Of a stretch of 64,000 nucleotides of DNA, positions 32,690 through 39,962 are shown one piece after another. The stretch spans positions 248,001-312,000 of the forward strand of contig NZ_JBGCCH010000007.1 of the NCBI RefSeq assembly GCF_041261205.1, given 5' to 3'. The notes beneath the pieces are model-generated. The model did no database searches. It had not been told where the DNA came from and saw only the letters and a list, made by a program, of their open reading frames with translations. Position 1 is the first letter of the stretch. Each line of letters begins with the position of its first letter. Source of the DNA: Catenulispora sp. MAP5-51. Its GTDB lineage: Bacteria > Actinomycetota > Actinomycetes > Streptomycetales > Catenulisporaceae. The position numbers and the translations under genes are program-made.

Positions 32690-34504
32690 CTAGGTGAGGC
32701 AGGTGATCTGCACTGGTACGAGAGGAGAGCTCCCGCTGGTCCCGGCGCCCGACCAGGTCACGTATACGTTGCCATCCGTGCTTCTACCTGGTCTTTCTGT
32801 GGTCGTGAAACTCTGGGAACCGTTCGCCTTCAGGGTCACCGGTCGTTCGGTGACGGTGCTGCCGCTCGACAGATGCCACGTGTAGTTGATGATTGCCGAA
32901 CCGTTTGGAAGGTAGCCGGTCGTGAACGCCACGCTGTAAGTGGCTATGCACTGCGCTGGTGGGTCGCTTGTCACCGAGACCGCCGCGTCGATGGAGACCT
33001 GCGGGCTCGAGGACGTGCTCGACGACGGCGTGCTCGGGATCGACGTGCTCGGCGGCGAGGACGGACTGTGGGACGTCGGCGTGGTCGGCCGTGAGGTCGG
33101 CGACGAGGGCTTGGTGGACGGCTTGCTCGACGGTGAGGAGCCGGACGAGCTGAACGGTGAGCCGGCGGAAGACGAGCTCGAACTCGAGGAACCCGATGAG
33201 CTGGACGAACTTGATGAGCTCGACGAGCTGGACGAACTCGAGGAACTGGACCCGATCGTCGGCGCGGCCCCGGAGTCGCTGTCGGTCGGCGTGCCGGTGG
33301 GGCTGCCGGCCGTCGGGGTGAACCCGCCGGACGTCGGGCTGGGCGGCGCGGCCCGGTGGGTCGGCTTGCTGTTGCCGGCTACGGCCACGGCCGTGACGGT
33401 GAGGATGACAGCGGCCACGATCGCCACCGCGGCGGCCAGTTTGGCCTTGCCGGGTATGCGGCGCAGCGAAGAGCGGCTCGCCCCGACACCGCCCGTGGGC
33501 CCGTTGCCCCCGCCGTTCGGCGCCTCGAGGTCCTCGGGGCCGTCCGGAGTCCGCGGGCCCAGCGCCAGCGTGTCCACCCCGCCCGCGGCGACGCCGCCCG
33601 GGCCGATGAACCCGAACAGCGGCAGCAGTACGGCGATCTCCTGGCGGCCGCGCTCCTCCCACTCGACGCCGTAGTTCTCCGTCGCGACGCGCTCGACCTC
33701 CGCGACGAACGCCGACACGTCCTGCGGCCGCTCGGCCGGGTCCTTCGCCAGGCCGTGGGCGATCAGCTGCTGCACGTCCTCCGGCACCTCGGCCAGCGGG
33801 ATCGGCGCGGTGCGGTGCTTCTCCTCGAGCTCGTAGACCGTTTCCGCCGAGTAGGGCACCTTGCCGGTCAGGCACTCGAAGAACGACGCGGTCACCGCGT
33901 AGATGTCCGTCACCGGCTGGGCCGGCGCCCCGTCCCACTGCTCCGGCGCCATGTACGCCGGGGTGCCGACGCCGCCGGGCATGGTGGCGTCCGGGTCGGT
34001 CTCGACGATCGGCGCGGCGCGCTCGGCGACGCCGAAGTCGGCGAGTTTGCTGACCCCGTAGGCGTTGAGCAGCACGTTCGACGGCTTGTAGTCGCGGTGC
34101 ACGATGCCCAGCTGGTGCGCCGCGCCCAGGCCCAGCAGCGAGCCGCGCATCACCGACAGCGCCGCCTCCGGCGCCATCCGGCCGTTCTCGTGCAGCATGC
34201 GGTGCAGGGTCGGCCCGGCGACCAGCTCCATGACCATCGCCGAGCCGGCCTCGGACTCCGACTCGGACTCGGACTCGACGTAGTCGAAGAGCTGGACCAC
34301 GTTCGGATGCCGGATCTCGGCCAGCAGCGCCGCCTCGGTGCGGAAGCGCTCGACGAAGTCCGGGTTGTTCACAAAGCGTGGACTCAGGTATTTAATCGCT
34401 ACTTCGGTGCCGGTCCCGTCTTGGACGGCCGCCACTACTCGCCCGGTCGCACCGGCGCCGAGGTTCTTGGTTTCCGTGTAGCCCGGAACACTCCAGCCAG
34501 ACAA
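32690..34504 (-). CDS. Membrane Ser/Thr protein kinase with poly-Ser linker and extracellular Ig-like domain
   Basis: 604 residues from a TTG preceded by AGGGGGA; a longer ATG start lacks a site. The kinase domain (~8-275) has GAGATGRVV, VAIK (Lys38), HRDYKPSN (136-143; Tyr replaces the usual Leu), DFG (156-158) and APEQW. An acidic insert ESESESESE lies in the hinge region before MVMEL. A single membrane helix (~356-377) is followed by an extracellular stalk with a run of about 25 Ser residues, then Ser/Pro/Thr repeats. A final ~100-residue beta domain contains two Cys (AQCIATYSV, VQITCLT). This PknB-like topology fits a receptor kinase. Cytoplasmic substrates and external ligand unknown. 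Confidence 0.92.
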   Translation of the reverse strand: MSGWSVPGYTETKNLGAGATGRVVAAVQDGTGTEVAIKYLSPRFVNNPDFVERFRTEAALLAEIRHPNVVQLFDYVESESESESEAGSAMVMELVAGPTLHRMLHENGRMAPEAALSVMRGSLLGLGAAHQLGIVHRDYKPSNVLLNAYGVSKLADFGVAERAAPIVETDPDATMPGGVGTPAYMAPEQWDGAPAQPVTDIYAVTASFFECLTGKVPYSAETVYELEEKHRTAPIPLAEVPEDVQQLIAHGLAKDPAERPQDVSAFVAEVERVATENYGVEWEERGRQEIAVLLPLFGFIGPGGVAAGGVDTLALGPRTPDGPEDLEAPNGGGNGPTGGVGASRSSLRRIPGKAKLAAAVAIVAAVILTVTAVAVAGNSKPTHRAAPPSPTSGGFTPTAGSPTGTPTDSDSGAAPTIGSSSSSSSSSSSSSSSSSSSGSSSSSSSSAGSPFSSSGSSPSSKPSTKPSSPTSRPTTPTSHSPSSPPSTSIPSTPSSSTSSSPQVSIDAAVSVTSDPPAQCIATYSVAFTTGYLPNGSAIINYTWHLSSGSTVTERPVTLKANGSQSFTTTERPGRSTDGNVYVTWSGAGTSGSSPLVPVQITCLT

Positions 34505-34647
34505 CGCTTTTCCCCCTGTTTGTTGCCTCGCGGCTGCCATTTACGCGCAGCGTACCAGGGGGAATAGAACATCTTGGCGACGTTCCCGGCAATCGGCTCT
34601 GTACCGGGATGCCGACCGGATGTCGAGGGGGGTGTCGAGCGCTCTGG

Positions 34648-35316
34648 TTAGGGTTTTTCCCGTACTTCGGGCCGGAGCCACTCGGAATGTTCTCGCCGCG
34701 CCCAGACCGGGCCGACGTATCCGGTCCGCATACCGCGGCGTGCCTCTGGGTCCTGATATGCCTTCCGCATATGTCCGACCAGTACGACGGCGATCGCCCA
34801 GGCCAGGATGTCGTGCACAAAGATGGCACTGGTCCGGGAGATACCCGGCAGGAAGTGCGTGATCCACATCAACAGTCCGGTGAACATCATCACCGATACC
34901 GCGCCGGCGATCCAGCCCGCGTAGAGCTTCTGGCCGGCGTTGAACTTCCCGGCGGGACGGTCCGCGGGTTCGTCGAGGCGCCGGCGGACCGCGTGGAGCC
35001 AGCGCCGGTCGTAGGAGGCGAACCGGTTCAGCCTGCGCAGGTCCGCGCGGAAGGCGGGGGAGAGCAGTCCCAGAAGGAACGGCGCCGGCAGCAGGATGCC
35101 TGACCACTCGTGCACGGTGACCATGAGGTGCCTGCGGCCCACGGCCTGGGCCAGCGGACCGATGTAGAGGCAGGCAGCGGTCACCACGCAGAGCAGCATC
35201 AGCGTGCCGGTGCCGCGGTGCACCATCCGCTCGGCGGCGGTGAACCGCCGGACCTTGCCGTTCTCAGGCCGTGCCGTCCTGCTTGTCGGCGCCGTCGAGC
35301 CAGCCGTCGACGTCAT
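34648..35316 (-). CDS. Cytochrome b561/b-type membrane subunit
   Basis: 222 residues, AGGAG 8 bases before ATG. Four hydrophobic helices carry likely haem-ligand His residues: AAERMVHRGTGTLM, MVTVHEWSGILLP, AIFVHDILAW and VLVGHMRKAY. It matches the Ni/Fe-hydrogenase/formate dehydrogenase-type b cytochrome fold. In actinomycetes such genes often sit next to a molybdopterin oxidoreductase. That partner gene is present here only as a 3' stump whose end overlaps this start by 53 bp. The cytochrome may therefore have lost its redox partner. Confidence 0.85.
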   Translation of the reverse strand: MTSTAGSTAPTSRTARPENGKVRRFTAAERMVHRGTGTLMLLCVVTAACLYIGPLAQAVGRRHLMVTVHEWSGILLPAPFLLGLLSPAFRADLRRLNRFASYDRRWLHAVRRRLDEPADRPAGKFNAGQKLYAGWIAGAVSVMMFTGLLMWITHFLPGISRTSAIFVHDILAWAIAVVLVGHMRKAYQDPEARRGMRTGYVGPVWARREHSEWLRPEVREKP

Positions 35317-35467
35317 AGCCGCGCTCCTCCCAGTAGCCGGGGATCACCTGGTCGGTGACCGATATGCCCGACAGCCATTTGGCGGACTTGTAGAAGTACA
35401 TCGGTGCCACGTACAGCCGAACCGGACCACCGTGGTCGTGGGTGATCGGCGCGTCCTGCATCTGCAG
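35264..35467 (-). pseudogene. 3' stump of a molybdopterin-dependent (sulfite oxidase-like) oxidoreductase
   Basis: The frame reads QLQMQDAPITHDHGGPVRLY, then VAPMYFYKSAKWLSGI, then PGYWEERGYDVDGWLDG. This is the C-terminal part of the oxidoreductase molybdopterin-binding domain (GGPVRL.V...Y..KS.KW is characteristic). The upstream ~150 residues, including the cofactor Cys, are missing. Instead the DNA switches at about 35467 into the start of an ohr-like gene in a different frame. This is a deletion remnant; it still overlaps the cytochrome b gene start as the intact operon would. Confidence 0.85.
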
Positions 35468-35604
35468 TTGGTGGCCTCACCCGCGCCGCCGAGCTCCTTG
35501 GGGATGGCCAGGCGGTGCTCGAGCAGGCCGTCGGCCGAGCGGGCGGTCCCGCCGTTGCGGCCCTCGCCGGTGACTTCGACGGTGGCGGTGTAGGTGACGG
35601 CCAT
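35467..35604 (-). pseudogene. 5' stump of an organic hydroperoxide resistance (OsmC/Ohr) gene
   Basis: A good RBS (AAAGGAAG) and ATG start MAVTYTATVEVTGEGRNGG, followed by SADGLLEHRLAIPKELGG and GEATN, matching the N-terminus of Ohr proteins (normally ~140 residues and continuing with PEQLFAAGYAACF). The similarity stops at residue 46. The frame then runs into out-of-frame molybdopterin oxidoreductase sequence. The catalytic Cys of Ohr would lie beyond the break, so the product cannot work as a peroxidase. Confidence 0.85.
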
Positions 35605-35860
35605 GGCGGGCTTCCTTTCACGCGGATCATCTGACGTGAGCCAGACTCCCCCGTGGCGCCGGTCCGTCGCGCCCGTGCCGGGCCCTGGTGGCCCTGGCCC
35701 GGATCCCTGGTGTCGCCCCAGGTGGTACTGGGGGTCGCGCGACTGGGCCGTGGAACGCGGGCATGGCCGACGTTCCCCGATAGACGCCATCCTCCCCGCG
35801 GAACCGAGAACTTTCGGCCGAACAGACTTCAGTGGGCGCGCGTGGGGTAGCTTCCTCCCC

Positions 35861-36733
35861 ATGAGTACCCTCCGCCTTGCAGACGGCCGGATCCTGGAGT
35901 ACCTGGTGGCCGGCCCGGCGAGCGGGACGCCGCTCGTGTTCCACCACGGCACGCCGTTCGCGGCCGCGCTGTTCGATCCCATGGTCCAGGTCGCCGAGCG
36001 GCATGGCTTGCGGTTCGTCATCCACAGCCGCCCCGGGTACGCCGGCTCGTCGCCGCAGCCCGGCCGGACGATCGCGTCGGTGGCCGAGGACGTCGCCGCG
36101 CTGCTGGCCGAGCTGGACGCCGATCGCTTCCTGACCGTCGGCTGGTCCGGCGGCGGCCCCCACGCGCTGGCGTGCGCCGCGCTGCTGCCGGGGCGCTGCG
36201 TGGCGGCGGCGACCATCGCCGGCGTCGCCCCGTACGTGGCCGAGGGCCTGGACTGGCTGGACGGCATGGGCGCGGAGAACATCGAGGAGTTCGCGGCGGC
36301 CACCTCCGGGGTCGGGCCGCTGTCCACCTACCTGGGCGCGCAGGCCGACGGGCTGGCGGGGGTACGCGGCGACCAGATCGCGGCCGCGCTGGGCGACCTG
36401 GTCTCCGACGTGGACGGCAGGGCCCTGACCGACGACTTCGCCGAGTACACCGCGGCGGCCTTCCGCAAGGCGGTGTCCGGCGGCATCGCCGGCTGGCGCG
36501 ACGACGATCTGGCCTTCATCGGCGACTGGGGCTTCAAGCCCGAGGAGATCCAGACTCCGGTCTCGGTCTGGCAGGGCGACCAGGACCGGATGGTCCCGCC
36601 GGGCCACGGCCGCTGGCTCGCGGGCCGCCTGCCCGGCGCGTCGGTGCGGCTGTTGCCGGACGAAGGGCACCTGTCCCTGGTGGTCGACCGGATCGACGAC
36701 GTCGTCGCCGACCTCGCCGCGCGCCTGGCCTGA
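35861..36733 (+). CDS. Alpha/beta hydrolase
   Basis: 290 residues from the ATG of MSTLRLADGRILEYL. Alpha/beta hydrolase features are VFHHGTPFAAALF (oxyanion loop), HSRPGYAGSSPQPGR, nucleophile elbow VGWSGGGPHALACA (Ser in GWSGG), the segment SVWQGDQDRMVPPGHG with the acid Asp, and DEGHLSL with the catalytic His. No signal peptide. Substrate unknown; the family includes esterases, peptidases and haloperoxidase-like enzymes. It is a single gene followed by a PNPOx-type gene 93 bp downstream. Confidence 0.9.
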   Translation: MSTLRLADGRILEYLVAGPASGTPLVFHHGTPFAAALFDPMVQVAERHGLRFVIHSRPGYAGSSPQPGRTIASVAEDVAALLAELDADRFLTVGWSGGGPHALACAALLPGRCVAAATIAGVAPYVAEGLDWLDGMGAENIEEFAAATSGVGPLSTYLGAQADGLAGVRGDQIAAALGDLVSDVDGRALTDDFAEYTAAAFRKAVSGGIAGWRDDDLAFIGDWGFKPEEIQTPVSVWQGDQDRMVPPGHGRWLAGRLPGASVRLLPDEGHLSLVVDRIDDVVADLAARLA

Positions 36734-36826
36734 TCGGGCTGTTTCACCCGATCCGGCTCTTTCGCACGATCTAAGACTCTTGACTGTTCCGCCGGTTTTG
36801 TGGGCGCCGTCTGGAATATTGGCCCC

Positions 36827-37339
36827 ATGCTCGAGACCCCCGAAGAACTGGCCGCCCTGCAGACCCTCCTCGACGACAGCGCCGCCAATGCCGGCCCGCA
36901 CATGCGCGGCATCATCACGGCCGAACGCCGCCTGGACGCCGCCGGGCTGGCCGAGCGCCTGCGGGGCATGTGCCTGATCACGGTGGCGAGCGTGACCGCC
37001 GACGGACGCCCGCTGACCGGGCCGTTCGACGGCTACTTCCTGCACGGCTCGTGGTGGTTCAGCTCCGGTCCGGAGTCCGTGCGGATCCGGCATCTGCGGG
37101 CCCGTCCGGCGGTGAGCGCGACCTACCTGCCGGGGGAGAAGATGGCGGTGACGGTCCATGGCAGGGCCGAGCTGTTCGCGTTGCAGGGTCCGGAGTGCGC
37201 GCCGATGCGGCAGGCGATGCTGGACCACTACCTGCCGAAGCAGGGTCCGGCCTTCCAGGAGTGGCTGGACGGGCTCACCGACGGGGTCGGAGTGCGCATC
37301 GACGCCCGGAAGTTTTTCACCTTCGCCGACGCTGCGTAA
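36827..37339 (+). CDS. Pyridoxamine 5'-phosphate oxidase-fold protein
   Basis: 170 residues. The split beta-barrel flavin-binding pattern is seen in MCLITVASVTADGRPLTG, FDGYFLHGSWWFSSGPES, HLRARPAVSATYLPG and KMAVTVHGRAELF. Actinobacterial members often bind F420, FMN or haem and reduce small molecules; which cofactor applies here is unknown. The start ATG has no clear RBS but lies close behind an AT-rich ATATT, so leaderless translation is possible. A perfect terminator hairpin follows. Confidence 0.85.
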   Translation: MLETPEELAALQTLLDDSAANAGPHMRGIITAERRLDAAGLAERLRGMCLITVASVTADGRPLTGPFDGYFLHGSWWFSSGPESVRIRHLRARPAVSATYLPGEKMAVTVHGRAELFALQGPECAPMRQAMLDHYLPKQGPAFQEWLDGLTDGVGVRIDARKFFTFADAA

Positions 37340-37384
37340 TCCCTTGAGAACGCTGTAGAGCGCTGGGGAACGCTGAGGAACACA

Positions 37385-37417
37385 GATCGCCCGCCGTGCT
37401 GCATACGGCGGGCGATC
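37385..37417 (+). terminator. Terminator after PNPOx-fold gene
   Basis: Perfect 13-bp stem (GATCGCCCGCCGT) with a 7-base loop followed by a T/C-rich run. The rest of 37340-37584 holds only the presumed promoter of the sortase operon. Confidence 0.85.
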
Positions 37418-37584
37418 GCCTCTCATTCTCCGCGCCCGGTGGCCGACGGCTCCGATTCCTTTACCAACGCTTTACAACCGACCCCCGGTCCCGGTCGTCT
37501 CTCCGCGTGATTCGCCCAACGGATCCGCCTCGGATCCGTCACAGACCACAGATCCCCCAGGGATCGATCGAGGAGACAGACCTC

Positions 37585-37989
37585 ATGCGTACTCGGAGTT
37601 TGCTCACCACCGTGGCCTCCACCATGCTGCTGGCCGGTGCCGGAGCGGGGACGGCGTTCGCCGACGGCACTTCCAGCCAGCCCTCCGCCGCGCCCACCAC
37701 CCCGTCGGCGTCCGCCAGTTCGGCGCCGGCTTCGGCGCCCTCCGCCGCGCCGACGACCGCGGCCCGCCCCGTCCCGTCGGCCTCCGCCGCGCCGAGCACG
37801 GCGCCCGCGTCGAGCCGGGGCGGCTCCGACCAGGTCGGCGCGGTGCCCTCGGGTGCGCCGAACACCGGCGTGCCGACGAACACGTCGAACGGCTACGGGG
37901 CGGTCGAGGCGGTCGGCGCCGGCCTGGTCCTGCTGCTGGGCGGCTCGGGCGGCGTGATGCTCCGCCGCCGGACCAAGGGTCAGGGCTGA
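37585..37989 (+). CDS. Small secreted surface protein with C-terminal sorting-like signal
   Basis: 134 residues, AGGAG before ATG. A signal peptide (TTVASTMLLAGAGAGTAFA) is followed by ~70 residues rich in Ala, Ser, Pro and Thr, a typical wall-spanning stalk. It ends with the motif PNTGVP, a hydrophobic helix (AVGAGLVLLLGGSGGVML) and the positive tail RRRTKG. This layout mimics an LPxTG-type sorting signal, though the LP is replaced (GAPNTG). The sortase gene begins 2 bp after its stop, so it is the likely substrate or partner of that sortase. First gene of a four-gene operon. Confidence 0.8.
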   Translation: MRTRSLLTTVASTMLLAGAGAGTAFADGTSSQPSAAPTTPSASASSAPASAPSAAPTTAARPVPSASAAPSTAPASSRGGSDQVGAVPSGAPNTGVPTNTSNGYGAVEAVGAGLVLLLGGSGGVMLRRRTKGQG

Positions 37990-37991
37990 TC

Positions 37992-38663
37992 TTGCGGCCG
38001 TCCTGGACGCGCGGGTGGCCGGCGCTGCTGGCCGTCCTGATGCTGGCTTCCGGCTGTGGCGCGTCGTCGGGAACGTCGGGAACGTCGGTCGGCGGTACTG
38101 GGAGGTCTGCCGGCGACACCACGACGAACTCGACGATGTCCTCCTCCACGGCCGGCGCGGGCACATCAGGGGGTGCGTCGGGCAACCCGGCGGGCCTCGC
38201 CGCGATGGCCCGCTCCGTCCCGGTACGGCTGCAGATCCCCGACATCGGCGTCGACACGCCGGTGATGTCGCTCGGCCTGGCCGCCGACCACACGGTCGCT
38301 GTCCCCCCGATCGAGGCGAACAGCCCCGCCGGCTGGTACAACGGCTCGCCGACGCCCGGGCAGACCGGGCCGTCGGTGATCCTCGGGCACGTGACGGTCG
38401 GCAAGTACGGGAACGGCGTCTTCCTCCAGTTGTCCCGGCTCAAGCCCGGCGCGCGGGTGGTCGTCCAACTGCAGGACGGCGCCTCGGCGGTGTTCACGGT
38501 GGACAGCGTGCGCACGGTCGCCAAGGACCAGTTCCCCACCCAAGAGGTCTACGGGAACGTGAACCGGCCGGAATTGCGTCTGATCACGTGTGGGGGAGCG
38601 CGGACCAGCGACGGCTACCTCGACAACGTGTTGGTGTTCGCGTCGCTGTCTGGAGAGAGTTGA
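37992..38663 (+). CDS. Class F sortase
   Basis: 223 residues from a TTG that starts two bases after the preceding stop. The N-terminal segment (ALLAVLMLASGCG) includes a possible lipobox, then a Ser/Thr/Gly linker. The sortase barrel has PVRLQIPDIGVDTPV, the His in SVILGHVTVGKYG (His133), the Cys in LRLITCGGAR (Cys200) with a nearby Arg204, and a final YLDNVLVFA. This matches class F sortases, which act on the outer face of the membrane by transpeptidation at a sorting motif. The stop codon overlaps the start of the sigma factor gene. The short surface protein upstream is its probable substrate. Confidence 0.9.
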   Translation: MRPSWTRGWPALLAVLMLASGCGASSGTSGTSVGGTGRSAGDTTTNSTMSSSTAGAGTSGGASGNPAGLAAMARSVPVRLQIPDIGVDTPVMSLGLAADHTVAVPPIEANSPAGWYNGSPTPGQTGPSVILGHVTVGKYGNGVFLQLSRLKPGARVVVQLQDGASAVFTVDSVRTVAKDQFPTQEVYGNVNRPELRLITCGGARTSDGYLDNVLVFASLSGES

Positions 38664-39172
38664 TCCGGTCCAAGGATTCCGGAGAGCAGAGTCGGGCGGC
38701 GTCCGACCTGTTCACCGATCTCTATCCCGGCCTGGCCGGCTGGTGCCGTCGTCTCGTCGACGACGACGGCACCGCCCACGACATCGCCTCGGAGGCGTTC
38801 ACGCGCCTGTGGGGACACTGGACCGCGGTGCGCGAGCCGCGCGGCTTCCTCTACGTGACCGCGGCCAACCTGGTCCGCGACCACTGGCGCAAGCTGGACC
38901 GCGAACGCCGGGCGCTGCGGCGGGCCACGACCGAGGCGGAGCTGGCGCGGCCGGCGGAGGGCGCCGACGCCTCGGTCTCGGTCCGGATGCTGGTGCGGTC
39001 GCTCCCGGAGCGGCTGCGCACGCCTGTGCTGCTGTACTACTACGCCGACCTCCCGGTCCGGGAGATCGCCCAGCTGACCAGGCGGAAAGAAGGAACGGTC
39101 AAATCCGATCTACACGCGGCACGGGAACTCCTGCGCGCCGGACTCGGAGGACATCTTGATCACACTCATTGA
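38660..39172 (+). CDS. ECF-type RNA polymerase sigma factor
   Basis: About 170 residues from a TTG that overlaps the sortase TGA; GGAGAGAG lies just upstream. Region 2 reads DLFTDLYPGLAGWCRRLVDD, then AHDIASEAFTRLWGHW and GFLYVTAANLVRDHWRK. Region 4 reads SLPERLRTPVLLYYYADLPV, then REIAQLTRRKEGTVKSDLHA. It should direct transcription of a small regulon, perhaps including its own operon. It overlaps by 17 bp with a downstream one-pass membrane protein gene, the usual place for an anti-sigma factor. Confidence 0.9.
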   Translation: MIRSKDSGEQSRAASDLFTDLYPGLAGWCRRLVDDDGTAHDIASEAFTRLWGHWTAVREPRGFLYVTAANLVRDHWRKLDRERRALRRATTEAELARPAEGADASVSVRMLVRSLPERLRTPVLLYYYADLPVREIAQLTRRKEGTVKSDLHAARELLRAGLGGHLDHTH

Positions 39173-39815
39173 GCCCCCGGACGACGACGGCGAAGACGAC
39201 CGTGCCCACGACGGCGAAGGCATCACCGATGACACCTCCGGCGCCATGACCGACGACGACCTGCTCGTGGTGCTGCGGCCCGGGATCTCGGTCCTCGCGC
39301 CGCCGCCGGGCACGTTCCAGCGGATCCGCCGCCGCGCGGCCCGCCGGCGCATGGTCCGTGCCGCGACCACCGCGGGCGCGGGGGCCGGGGCGGTGATGGC
39401 GGCTCTCGCGATCACCGTCGCCCTGTGGCCCTCCGGTCCCGCGCTCGGTCCCGCACCGGTGCGGCCGCTAGCCCCGGGGCCGCAGACGACCAGCGTGCCG
39501 GCCGCCCCCGTGCCGACTCCCACTCCCCACCCGGTCACGACGACGCCGGCCCAGTCCCAGTCCCCCCTTCCCAGCTTTCCCAGTACGCCCAGCTTTTCCA
39601 GTGCACCCAGCACTGCCGCGCGTCCCGGCCCCGGGGCGACCGACCGAGGACCGCTGCCGACCACCTCGGCGTCGAATGAGCCGTCGAACGCGGCGTCGAG
39701 CATGCCGTTGAACGAGCCGCCGAGCACACCGAACAGCCGGGGGGCGACCGCGCCGTCGGGTGCGCCGACCGCTCGGACCACGACCGCTCCGACACCCAGC
39801 GCTCTTCGGCGGTGA
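39156..39815 (+). CDS. One-pass membrane protein, candidate anti-sigma factor
   Basis: 219 residues from a TTG with GGAGG upstream, overlapping the sigma gene by 17 bp. An acidic cytoplasmic N-terminus (PPDDDGEDD; TDDDLLVVLRPG) leads to a basic segment (FQRIRRRAARRRMVR), a membrane helix (AGAGAVMAALAITVALWP) and a ~130-residue Pro/Ser/Thr/Ala-rich extracellular tail with repeats such as FPSTPSFSSAPST. No ZAS zinc motif (HxxxCxxC) is visible, so this is not a classical zinc anti-sigma. Gene order and topology still make it the best candidate for controlling the sigma factor in response to the wall. Confidence 0.7.
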   Translation: MITLIEPPDDDGEDDRAHDGEGITDDTSGAMTDDDLLVVLRPGISVLAPPPGTFQRIRRRAARRRMVRAATTAGAGAGAVMAALAITVALWPSGPALGPAPVRPLAPGPQTTSVPAAPVPTPTPHPVTTTPAQSQSPLPSFPSTPSFSSAPSTAARPGPGATDRGPLPTTSASNEPSNAASSMPLNEPPSTPNSRGATAPSGAPTARTTTAPTPSALRR

Positions 39816-39881
39816 ATCGCCGGGGCGAACCACCCCGCTCCCTTGCCCGACCCTTGTGACGCCGGTAGGGCCCTGATTCCC

Positions 39882-39910
39882 TTGACAGGCCTGTGGTCTA
39901 GTCCAATTAT
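39882..39910 (+). promoter_or_regulatory. Promoter with near-consensus DasR (dre) site before chitin operon
   Basis: TTGACA, 17-bp spacer and AATTAT form a sigma-70-like promoter. In the spacer lies TGGTCTAGTCCA, matching 11 of 12 bases of the dre core TGGTCTAGACCA known for the GntR-family repressor DasR of Streptomyces, which controls N-acetylglucosamine and chitin genes. The site would block the promoter when bound. Confidence 0.7.
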
Positions 39911-39962
39911 GTGCCCTGCGGCTCCGGAGCCACCCCTGTTCCGACGTCATTGGGAGCACACC

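Noticed and set aside
32940-33674. Plus-strand frame encoding repeated Asp-Glu-Leu units
   Set aside because: Exact antisense of the poly-Ser stalk of the kinase; arises from the same codon repeats.
39156-39815. Classical zinc anti-sigma (ZAS) protein
   Set aside because: No HxxxCxxC motif; kept only as a positional anti-sigma candidate.
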